A stretch of DNA of 64,000 nt from Acidocella sp. GTDB lineage: Bacteria; Pseudomonadota; Alphaproteobacteria; Acetobacterales; Acetobacteraceae. The translations under genes were made by a program, and so were the position numbers. Of the stretch, positions 57,206 through 64,000 are shown piece after piece; position 1 is the first letter of the stretch, and the number at the start of each line of letters is the position of its first letter. The stretch lies in assembly GCF_027352905.1 (NCBI RefSeq), contig NZ_DAIEIF010000029.1, forward strand, positions 1 through 64,000. The letters are read 5' to 3'. A model generated the notes under the pieces. That model was given only the letters and a program-made list of their open reading frames with translations, ran no database searches and was not told where the DNA came from.

Positions 57206-58414
57206 TTAAGCGGCGTCCGGCTCCGCCACCACCCCGGCGGCGATGAGGGCGTCGATCTCGCTCGCCGTTTTGCCCAGCACCTCATGCAGCACCGCCCGGG
57301 TGTTCTGCCCCAGCAAGGGGGGCGCGGTGGGCGCGGCGGGCATCCCCTCCAGCCGCAGCGGCGAGGCGACGACGCGAACCTCTCCCGCCGTGGGGTGCGG
57401 GATGGTCTGCACATTGCCGCGGGCGACGACCTCCGGCGCGGTGAGGGCCTGGGGCACGGTTCTGACCACGGCGGCGGGCACGTCCGCCGCCATCAGCCGC
57501 CGCACCCAATGCGCGGCCGGCTGCCGCGCGAATAGGGCGGCGAGGGTTTCCTCAAGCTCGGCGCGATGGGTGTGGCGACCGGCATTGCGGGCGAATCGGG
57601 GGTCGTCCGCGAGATCCGGCCGCTCCAGCGCCTGGACACAGAGAATGCGGAACTGACGGTCATTGCCGCAGCCGAGCACGAAGGGCGCGTCGCTGGCCTG
57701 ATAGATGCCATAAGGTACCACGGTGGGGTGGCGGTTGCCGAAACGCGTCGGCGTGAGCCCGGCATTGAGATAGGCGCTGCCGACATTCACCAGCAGGGCG
57801 AGCCCGCCATCGAGCAGGGCGATGTCGAGAAACTGGCCAACCCCCGTCCGCTCCCGGAGCAGCAGCGCCGCGAGAATGGCCTGGGTCGCGTTCATGCCGC
57901 AGACCACGTCCGTCACCGCGATGCCCAGTTTCATCGGCTCGCCCCTCGCCTCGCCGGTGATCGACATCAGCCCGCTTTCCGCCTGGATCACCGCGTCATA
58001 GCCCGGATCCGCCGCGCGCGGGCTGTGGCGGCCATAGCCGGAGATCGAGCAATAGATCAGCCGGGGGTTGAGGCCGCGCAGCGCCTCCACGCCGAGACCG
58101 ACCCGCTCCAGCGCGCCGAAGCGCATGTTCTCGATGAACACATCGGCTTGTTTCGCCAGTTCGAGGATGATCTCCTGCCCTTGGGGGGATTTGAGATCGA
58201 GGGCGATGCTTTTCTTGTTGCGGTTGGCGCAGAGGTAATAGGTGCTCTCACCGCCAACTTCCGGCGGCCGCCAGCCCCTCGTGTCGTCACCGCTCGCCGG
58301 ATGCTCGATTTTCCAGACCTCCGCGCCGAGATCCGCCAGGGTCATCGTGCACCATGGCCCGGCGAGCACGCGGGTGAGGTCCAGCACTTTTATTCCGTCG
58401 AGCGGACGAATCAT
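57206..58414 (-). CDS. CaiB/BaiF family (class III) CoA-transferase
   Basis: A 402-residue CoA-transferase. It begins MIRPLDGIKVLDLTRVLAGPW and has GAEVWKIEHPASGDDTR, CANRNKKSIALDLKSPQG and NMRFGALERVGLG; the catalytic-Asp region is near PGYDAVIQAESGLMSITGE. It transfers CoA between carboxylic acids. The start is ATG 58414, 40 bases after the stop expected for the upstream paralogue. Because that paralogue is currently out of frame, ribosomes translating it would run straight into this gene in the same frame. Confidence 0.9.
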   Translation of the reverse strand: MIRPLDGIKVLDLTRVLAGPWCTMTLADLGAEVWKIEHPASGDDTRGWRPPEVGGESTYYLCANRNKKSIALDLKSPQGQEIILELAKQADVFIENMRFGALERVGLGVEALRGLNPRLIYCSISGYGRHSPRAADPGYDAVIQAESGLMSITGEARGEPMKLGIAVTDVVCGMNATQAILAALLLRERTGVGQFLDIALLDGGLALLVNVGSAYLNAGLTPTRFGNRHPTVVPYGIYQASDAPFVLGCGNDRQFRILCVQALERPDLADDPRFARNAGRHTHRAELEETLAALFARQPAAHWVRRLMAADVPAAVVRTVPQALTAPEVVARGNVQTIPHPTAGEVRVVASPLRLEGMPAAPTAPPLLGQNTRAVLHEVLGKTASEIDALIAAGVVAEPDAA

Positions 58415-58454
58415 TTTGCATACTCCGGCAAAGCTAAAGCGTAACGGGCGCGGG

Positions 58455-59659
58455 CTAGCGCCGCGGCCTGCCATCCAGCACGGCGCCCTTCGCCACCATC
58501 CGCTCGATCTCCTCCGGCGAGTAGCCGGTTTCCTCCAGAAGCTCGACACTGTGCTGGCCGAGAAGCGGGGCGGGGCGGGACGGGGCGGGGTGTCGCTCCA
58601 TTGCCCAGGCACGCGCACGGAGCGGATGCGGCCCTCGCTCGGGTGCTCCGTCCATTCGAACATGCCCACCGCCTGCAAATGCGGGTCTTGCAGCAGGCTT
58701 TCGGGCGTGTTGAGCGGCATGGCGGGAATATCGAGGCGCTGGAAGATTTCCAGCCATTCCGCCGTGGTGTGCTGGGCGAGAATTCCGCCGAGAAACTCGT
58801 AGACATGGTCGATATGGGCGTTGCGCGACGTGAGATCCTTGAAACGCGCATCCGCCTTCACATCCGCGCGGCCGAGATGGGAGAGGAAACGGTCCCATTG
58901 GCCATCATTATAGACGAGGGCGCAGATATAGCCGTCCTTGGTGCGGTGGGGACGGCGGTTGGGCGAGAGCAGGCGGACATAGCCGGGGGGGGCGAGCGGC
59001 GGGTCGAAGGCCTCGCCATAAAGATGATCCGAGAGGACCGTGCTGGTCATCGTCTCGAACATCGGCAGGTCGATGCGCTGGCCGCGCCCCGTGCGCTCGC
59101 GGTTGAAGAGCGCCATGCCGATGCTGAACACGGCGTTGAGCCCGACCATACGGTCCGCGATGTTCAGGGGCACGTAGCGCGGCTCGGCCCCGGAGGCGCG
59201 GGCCATGAGGGAGGGAATGGCGACGCTGCCCTGGATGAGATCGTCATAGGCGGGGCGGCCCGCATAGGGGCCCTCCTCTCCATAGCCATAGGCGCTGCAA
59301 TAAATGATGCGTGGGTTGAGGGCGGAGACGGCCTCGTAGGAGAGGCCGAGGCGCGACATCGAGGCGGGGCGCAGATTCTGGATCATCACATCGGCGGTGG
59401 CGAGCAGCTTGAGCGCGAATTCCCGCCCTTCCGGCGTTTTGAGCTCCACGGCGACGCTGCGCTTGCTCCGGTTGAGGCCGAGGAAGAGCGGACCCATGCC
59501 GGGGCTGCGGGACGGGCCGATCCAGCGCGTGGTGTCGCCGGCGGGGGACTCCACCTTGATGACGTCGGCTCCATGGTCGCCGAGAATCTGCGTGGCGTAG
59601 GGACCCATCAGCACCGAGGAGAAATCGACGATTTTTACTCCGGCCAGTGGTCCGCTCAC
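58455..59659 (-). pseudogene. CaiB/BaiF family CoA-transferase shifted out of frame by a CCCCG repeat
   Basis: From ATG 59659 the frame encodes a class III CoA-transferase (MSGPLAGVKIVDFSSVLMGPY, GADVIKVESPAGDTTR, LNRSKRSVAVELKTPEG, AYDDLIQGSVAIPSL). After WSDTPPRPAP the current frame diverges from the family. The expected C-terminus (LLGQHSVELLEETGYSPEEI...GRPRR, stop TAG at 58455-58457) lies in another frame. A tract of five CCCCG-type units at 58566-58590 sits exactly at the break; four units would restore the frame. As sequenced, the frame instead continues into the downstream paralogue, giving an 817-residue fused open frame. Sequencing error in the tract is possible. Confidence 0.82.
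58566..58590 (-). repeat. Pentanucleotide tract (CCCCG)5 inside a coding region
   Basis: Read on the minus strand: CCCCG, CCCCG, TCCCG, CCCCG, CCCCG. Since the unit is not a multiple of three, gain or loss of one unit changes the reading frame. It lies at the point where the CoA-transferase sequence leaves its family frame. Confidence 0.88.
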
Positions 59660-59738
59660 GCTATCATCCTCCCATATCCGCTTTTTTGTGCCGGGCTTTT
59701 ATCGGACCGCCAAATCGCATATGTCAATATGATGCAGG

Positions 59739-59761
59739 AACCCCCGGCGCATGCCGGGGTT
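59739..59761. promoter_or_regulatory. Stem-loop in the divergent CoA-transferase/dehydrogenase promoter region
   Basis: CCCCGGC-GCAT-GCCGGGG is a 7-bp perfect inverted repeat about 40 bases before the acyl-CoA dehydrogenase start. The intergenic region (59660-59798) must contain promoters for both directions. It may be an operator or part of the 5' leader; nothing in the sequence decides. Confidence 0.35.
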
Positions 59762-59798
59762 GAGCCAACCTATCATTGTGTCTGCGGGAGGGAAATGA

Positions 59799-60791
59799 AT
59801 GGCTGACATGATCAGCGAGAGCGCGGCGCGGCTCTTCGCGGGCACGGCGCGGCGGGCCGCCACAGAGGCGTGGTCCCCGGACCTGTGGCAAGAGATCGAG
59901 GAAGCGGGCTATCCTCTCTCGCTCCTTTCGGAGGAAAAAGGCGGGTTCGGCCTGGAGGGCGAGGAGGCCTTCGCCGCCCTGCGGATCGCCGCCCGCCACG
60001 CCGCCCCCGTCCCCCTGGCCGAGACGATGGTGGCGAACTGGCTGCTGGCCGAGGCCGGCCTGCCGCTGGCGGAAGGGCCGGCGGCGGTGGATGACGGGAC
60101 GGGGCGGATTCCCTGGGGCCGCCATCTCGCCGTGCTGGTGCGGGTGAGCGCCGGGGCGGAGCCGAGGCTTCAGCGCCTGGCGCTGGCGGACGCCTCCTGG
60201 CGGGAAGGGCGGAACCTCGTGGGCGAGCCGCGCGACGAGCTGCTCTCCGCCCCCGGCGTGGCGGTGGAAGCGAGGCTGGGGGTGGCGGCGGAGGTGCCGC
60301 AAGCCCTGGCGGCGCTGGCCCGCGCCCAGCAGCTGGCGGGGGCGATGGAAAGTGTGCTCGATATGACCGTGCGCTACGCGACGGAGCGGGTGCAGTTTGG
60401 GCGGCCCATCGCCAAGTTCCAGGCAATTCAGCAATATCTGGCGGTGATGGCCGAGGAGACCGCCGCCGCGAGCGCCGCCGCCGCCATGGGGGCGCTGGCG
60501 CTGAGCCTGGCGCGTACCGCCCCCGCGCGGTTCCGCCTGCTCGCGGGCGCGGCCAAATTGCGCGCTGGCGAGGCGGTGGGCAAGGTGGCGGATCTGGCCC
60601 ACCAGATCCACGGCGCCATCGGCTTCAGCCAGGAATATCCGCTGCATGAACTCACCCGCCGCCTCTGGTCCTGGCGCGACGAGGACGGGCGGGAGGATGA
60701 TTGGGCGGAAATTCTGGGCCAGGCGGTTCTCGCCGGGCGCGCCCGGGGGCTGTGGCCCCAGATCACCCATTTGCAATCGGATCGGTTCTGA
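59799..60791 (+). CDS. Acyl-CoA dehydrogenase family protein (smaller subunit-like)
   Basis: A 330-residue flavoprotein of the acyl-CoA dehydrogenase fold. The N-terminal domain is shortened (LWQEIEEAGYPLSLLSEEKGGFGL). The C-terminal four-helix domain includes YATERVQFGRPIAKFQAIQQYLA and LAHQIHGAIGFSQEYPLHELTRRL. GGGAGGG precedes the ATG. Its stop overlaps the next dehydrogenase start by one base, so the two likely form a heteromeric enzyme, as in steroid side-chain dehydrogenases. The substrate is unknown. Confidence 0.88.
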   Translation: MADMISESAARLFAGTARRAATEAWSPDLWQEIEEAGYPLSLLSEEKGGFGLEGEEAFAALRIAARHAAPVPLAETMVANWLLAEAGLPLAEGPAAVDDGTGRIPWGRHLAVLVRVSAGAEPRLQRLALADASWREGRNLVGEPRDELLSAPGVAVEARLGVAAEVPQALAALARAQQLAGAMESVLDMTVRYATERVQFGRPIAKFQAIQQYLAVMAEETAAASAAAAMGALALSLARTAPARFRLLAGAAKLRAGEAVGKVADLAHQIHGAIGFSQEYPLHELTRRLWSWRDEDGREDDWAEILGQAVLAGRARGLWPQITHLQSDRF

Positions 60792-61927
60792 TGTCCTCCC
60801 TCGACTTTCCCCTGCCCGCCCCGCTGGAGGGCCACGCCGCGCTGCGCGCGCAAGTCCGCGATTTTCTCAAGGAGACCCTGCCGCCCGGCTATTCGGCGGC
60901 GGAGCGCGCCCGTAGCTGGATGGGCTTCGACCCCGAATTCAGCCGCGCCTTGGGCGCGCGCGGCTATATCGGCATGACCTTGCCGGTGGAATATGGCGGG
61001 CATGGGCGCAGCGCCATCGAGCGGCATGTTGTCGTGGAGGAGTTGCTGGCGGCGGGCGCGCCTGTCGCCGCGCATTGGATCGCCGACCGGCAAAGCTCGC
61101 AGATGATCCTGCGCTGCGGCACGGAGGCCCAGCGCCGGGAGATCCTGCCGCGCATCGCGGCGGGCGAGTGCTATTTCTGCATCGGCATGAGCGAGCCGGA
61201 TAGCGGCTCGGACCTCGCCTCCGTGCGCAGCCGGGCCGAGCGCGTGCCCGGCGGCTGGCGGCTCACCGGCACCAAGCTCTGGACGACCTTCGCCCATAAA
61301 TCTCATTACATGATCTGTTTCTGCCGGACCGGCCCGGCGGAGGAGCGCCATGCGGGCAACAGCCAGTTCATCGTCGATCTGAGCCTGCCCGGCATCAGCA
61401 TCCGCCCGGTGCTGGACATCGCGGGCGAGCACCATTTCAATGAGGTCAGCTTCGATGATGTCCTGCTCCCCGAGGACGCGCTGCTCGGCCGTGAGGGGGA
61501 GGGCTGGACGCAGGTGATGTCCGAACTCGCCTTCGAGCGCAGCGGGCCGGAGCGTTTTCTTTCCTCCTTCGCCCTGCTTGAAGAAACATCGCGCTTGGCC
61601 GGGGCCGATGACGCGGGCGCGGCGCGGGCGCTGGGACGGCTCACCGCGCATCTTCTCGTGCTGCGCCACATGTCCCAATCCGTCGCCGGGCGGCTCCAGC
61701 AAGGCGAGAAGCCCGATCTGCACGCCGCCATTGTCAAGGATCTCGGCGCCACCTTCGAGCAGGAGATCCCCGAGCGCGCCCGCCAGCTCATCGCGCCCGC
61801 CCAGGGAGACGCGGATTACGCCGCCGCTTTCGCCCGCACGCGCCTGGCCGCGCCCTGCTTCTCCCTGCGCGGCGGCACGCGGGAGGTGCTGCGCGGCATC
61901 ATCGCGCGGCATCTCGGCGTGAGGTGA
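60791..61927 (+). CDS. Acyl-CoA dehydrogenase
   Basis: A 378-residue acyl-CoA dehydrogenase with conserved blocks RGYIGMTLPVEYGGHG, CYFCIGMSEPDSGSDLASVRS, WRLTGTKLWTTFAHK and SLRGGTREVLRGIIARHLGVR. The SEPDSGSD loop binds FAD and substrate. It is coupled to the smaller dehydrogenase and divergent from two CaiB-type CoA-transferases, suggesting a pathway in which an acid is activated by CoA transfer and then dehydrogenated. The substrate is not identifiable here. Confidence 0.92.
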   Translation: MSSLDFPLPAPLEGHAALRAQVRDFLKETLPPGYSAAERARSWMGFDPEFSRALGARGYIGMTLPVEYGGHGRSAIERHVVVEELLAAGAPVAAHWIADRQSSQMILRCGTEAQRREILPRIAAGECYFCIGMSEPDSGSDLASVRSRAERVPGGWRLTGTKLWTTFAHKSHYMICFCRTGPAEERHAGNSQFIVDLSLPGISIRPVLDIAGEHHFNEVSFDDVLLPEDALLGREGEGWTQVMSELAFERSGPERFLSSFALLEETSRLAGADDAGAARALGRLTAHLLVLRHMSQSVAGRLQQGEKPDLHAAIVKDLGATFEQEIPERARQLIAPAQGDADYAAAFARTRLAAPCFSLRGGTREVLRGIIARHLGVR

Positions 61928-61929
61928 GG

Positions 61930-62232
61930 CTACATCATCCGCTGGCGCAGATTGATCATGATGACCAGCGTGCCGCCGACCATGAAGGCGATGATGAGGG
62001 TGGAAAACAGCACCAGCATCAAATCGGCGCGGGCGGAGCGTTGCAGGCTCATATGGAGGAAGCAGCGCATATGAACGATGATCTGCACCAGCCCGAGGAT
62101 GAGAATGGCGGCGAACGCCGTCTCCGGCGCGGCCAAATGGTAATAGACCAGGGCGAAGGCCGCGCCGGTGAGGAGCATGGCCAGCCCATAGCCGGTGGCA
62201 TAGGTGAGAAAATCCCCGCGCAGCGCCTTCAT
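61930..62232 (-). CDS. cyoD: Cytochrome bo3 ubiquinol oxidase subunit IV
   Basis: A 100-residue membrane protein with three helices. It contains YATGYGLAMLLTGAAFALVYY, AILILGLVQIIVHMRCFLHM and the C-terminal FSTLIIAFMVGGTLVIMINL, the CyoD pattern. It overlaps cyoC by ATGA. It is a small subunit of the proton-pumping terminal oxidase. Its 3' end converges closely with the acyl-CoA dehydrogenase gene. Confidence 0.94.
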   Translation of the reverse strand: MKALRGDFLTYATGYGLAMLLTGAAFALVYYHLAAPETAFAAILILGLVQIIVHMRCFLHMSLQRSARADLMLVLFSTLIIAFMVGGTLVIMINLRQRMM

Positions 62233-62855
62233 GCCAGCAGCCCCCGCAAATACACCACAGAGAAGATGGCAACCCAGACCACATCCAGGAAATGCCAGAA
62301 CAAGCCGAGCCGGATGAGATTGATCTTCACGCGGTCGTCCAGCCCGTACACCGCCATCTGCGCCGCCATCAGCACGATCCAGATGAGGCCGCTGGTGACA
62401 TGCAGCCCGTGCGTGCCGACGAGCACGAAGAAGGAGGAAAGCGCCCCGCTGGCCTCCGGCGTGGCGCCATGGGCGAACATGTCGAGAAAATCGCTTACCT
62501 CCAGGACGATGAACCCGGCCCCCAGGCAGAAGGTGACGCCGAGCCAGAGCGCCACCCAGCGCCGCCGCAAGCCGAGCTTGAGGCTGAGCGAGACCATGCC
62601 GTAGGTGAAGCTGCTGGTGAGCAGCAGCCAGGTCTCCTGAAAGGCGGGGCCGATCTTGAACTGGGAGTCCGCCGAAGGCGCGCCGCCCAGCATCGTGCCA
62701 TAGACCGCGAAGAGCAAAGCGAAGAGCAGGGCGTCGCTCATCAGGAACACCCAGAAGCCGAACACGTCGCTCTCCAGCCGCCTCAGCGCGGCGGGAGAAT
62801 GATTGCGCAGGTTTAGCCCGGCATGGATCAGTTCCGGTTCGCTTACTCGCGCCAT
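62229..62855 (-). CDS. cyoC: Cytochrome bo3 ubiquinol oxidase subunit III
   Basis: A 208-residue subunit III with five helices. It contains FGFWVFLMSDALLFALLFAVYGTM, ETWLLLTSSFTYGMVSLSL, FVLVGTHGLHVTSGLIWI and LFWHFLDVVWVAIFSVVYL. It overlaps cyoB by 13 bases and cyoD by 4. The GTHGLHV and WHFLDVVW motifs are diagnostic of CyoC. Confidence 0.96.
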   Translation of the reverse strand: MARVSEPELIHAGLNLRNHSPAALRRLESDVFGFWVFLMSDALLFALLFAVYGTMLGGAPSADSQFKIGPAFQETWLLLTSSFTYGMVSLSLKLGLRRRWVALWLGVTFCLGAGFIVLEVSDFLDMFAHGATPEASGALSSFFVLVGTHGLHVTSGLIWIVLMAAQMAVYGLDDRVKINLIRLGLFWHFLDVVWVAIFSVVYLRGLLA

Positions 62856-64000
62856 AGGGCCAATCCTTCATTCAAGGGGCTCGCTTCGAGGTCGCGCGTC
62901 ACCGGGGTGGCGGCGGCCACCCGGGCGAGCCAGGCGCGATCCTGCGCTTCCACCTCCGCCGCCGGGATGATCCGCTCGAGATCCCGCCGGAAGCTGCGGA
63001 TGATGCCGGCGACAAGGGTCACCAGGAAGAACAGGATCGCCATCCACCAGATATGCCAGACCAGGCCGAAGCAGCAGCCGCAGAGCGCGAGGCCGAAGAC
63101 GAGGCCGCAGGCGCTGTTCGCCGGCATCTCGATATCACGGTAGCGCGGCGCGGGCTGATACGCGCCGCCATGCCGTTTTTTCTCGTGAAAGGCGTTGAGA
63201 TGGGTGATTTGCGGGAGGACGGGGAAATTATATTCGGGGGGCGGCGAGGGGGTTGACCATTCCAGCGTGCGGGCGTTCCAGGGGTCGCCGATGGGCGAGG
63301 CGAGCTGCTCGCGCTTGGCGATGCTGGACCAGACCTGCAGGACCAGGGCGCCGAACCCCGCGACGATGCAACAGACGCCGAGCAGCGCGACGGCGAGCCA
63401 GGGCTGAAAAGCGGGGTTGAACAATTCCTGCGAGCGGCGCGGCACGCCGGAGGCCCCCAGCACATAGAGCGGCATGAAGGCGAGATAGAACCCGGTGACC
63501 CAGAGCAGCGCGGCCACCTGCCCCCAGCGCTCCTCCAGCCGGAAGCCGAACGCCTTGGGAAACCAGTATTGATACCCGGCGATCATGCCGAACAGCGTGC
63601 CGGGGATCAGCATGTTATGAAAATGCGCGACCAGGAAGAGCGTGTTGTGCACCTGGTAATCCAGCGGCGGCGTGGCGAGGATTATGCCGCTCAGCCCGCC
63701 GACGACGAAGGTGACCATGAAGGCGATGGAAAACAGCATCGGCGCGGTGTAGCGCACCCGGCCGCGAAACATCGTCCAGATCCAGTTATAGATTTTCACG
63801 CCGGTGGGAATGCCGATCAGCATGGTGGCGATGCCAAAAAACGCGTTCACCGCCGGAGCCTGGCCCATGGTGAAGAAATGATGCAGCCAGACGGTGAAGG
63901 ACAGCACCGCGATGGCCACGGTAGCGATGACGAGAGAGACATAGCTGTAGAGCGCCTTGGCCGAGAAGGTGGAGACCACCTCTGAAAACACGCCGAAGGC
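62843..64000 (-). CDS. cyoB: Cytochrome bo3 ubiquinol oxidase subunit I, C-terminal part
   Basis: The C-terminal 385 or so residues of the heme-copper subunit; the gene enters from the right edge. SEVVSTFSAKALYSY, TVWLHHFFTMGQAP (copper-B His-His pair) and FFGIATMLIGIPTGVKIYNW with the farnesylated-heme-binding lysine are seen. HNTLFLVAHFHNMLIPG, the region with the two heme histidines, is also present. The late part has the typical soluble tail of CyoB. It heads the visible segment cyoB-cyoC-cyoD; cyoA should lie to the right. Confidence 0.97.
   Translation of the reverse strand, partial: AFGVFSEVVSTFSAKALYSYVSLVIATVAIAVLSFTVWLHHFFTMGQAPAVNAFFGIATMLIGIPTGVKIYNWIWTMFRGRVRYTAPMLFSIAFMVTFVVGGLSGIILATPPLDYQVHNTLFLVAHFHNMLIPGTLFGMIAGYQYWFPKAFGFRLEERWGQVAALLWVTGFYLAFMPLYVLGASGVPRRSQELFNPAFQPWLAVALLGVCCIVAGFGALVLQVWSSIAKREQLASPIGDPWNARTLEWSTPSPPPEYNFPVLPQITHLNAFHEKKRHGGAYQPAPRYRDIEMPANSACGLVFGLALCGCCFGLVWHIWWMAILFFLVTLVAGIIRSFRRDLERIIPAAEVEAQDRAWLARVAAATPVTRDLEASPLNEGLALWRE

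Noticed and set aside
57206-59659. A genuine natural 817-residue CoA-transferase fusion.
   Set aside because: The middle 50 residues (Arg/Ser-rich) do not resemble either partner, while another frame supplies the exact family C-terminus; a repeat-length frameshift explains it better.

Overview
The window is GC-rich chromosomal DNA from an alphaproteobacterium, most likely a member of the Acetobacteraceae (Acidocella/Acidiphilium-like). The evidence is the rimP-nusA-ylxR-infB order with a YlxR-L7Ae fusion, the glnB-glnA pair, a cytochrome bo3 operon, the 41-residue L36 protein and the overall protein character. That placement is inference; no rRNA is present.

Layout. 1-3000: minus-strand transcription/translation operon rimP-nusA-ylxR-infB (infB runs off the left edge). 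3000-4900: a GSCFA-domain protein coupled to an SGNH-like protein. 4900-7170: glnB-glnA with a sigma-54 type promoter. 7170-8460: an aminotransferase interrupted by an amber codon, then tRNA-His. 8460-10250: isocitrate lyase with an elaborate operator region. 10360-24150: a dense lipid locus described below. 24170-27030: a serine hydrolase, an FAD oxidoreductase interrupted by an amber codon, and a small membrane protein. 27046-32500: glnD and mutS. 32550-34950: a membrane PAS-GGDEF-EAL protein. 35350-36700: an N-acyl amino acid synthase-like protein and a membrane methyltransferase behind an AT-rich leader. 36794: rpmJ. 36980-41400: three envelope glycosyltransferase-type genes. 41600-49994: reductive pyrimidine catabolism with a NCS1 permease and a RutR-like regulator. 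50022-57043: mutL, an NRAMP-like transporter, two glutamine amidotransferases, rsmD, an RluB-like synthase, tadA and rnhB. 57046-57196: four tandem 41-bp repeats. 57206-61927: two CaiB-type CoA-transferases (the upstream one thrown out of frame by a CCCCG pentanucleotide tract) divergent from two acyl-CoA dehydrogenases. 61930-64000: cyoB-cyoC-cyoD.

The most interesting region is 10361-24154. It carries what looks like a full bacterial ceramide pathway: serine palmitoyltransferase, dedicated acyl carrier protein, acyl-ACP/AMP ligase, CerR-type reductase, GNAT-fold ceramide synthase and fatty-acid hydroxylase. Interleaved with it is a head-group module: inositol-phosphate synthase, sugar/inositol-phosphate nucleotidyltransferase and CDP-alcohol phosphatidyltransferase. 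There is also a GT4 glycosyltransferase, a PIG-L type de-N-acetylase and an LptF/LptG pair. Together they suggest synthesis of an inositol-phosphoceramide that is glycosylated, de-N-acetylated and moved to the outer membrane, a bacterial counterpart of GIPC/GPI-like lipids. The individual family assignments are well supported; the product structure is inference.

Three genes are broken or frame-shifted (7170-8351, 25319-26593, 58455-59659). Two carry single in-frame TAG codons, but several neighbouring genes terminate at TAG, so recoding is unlikely.
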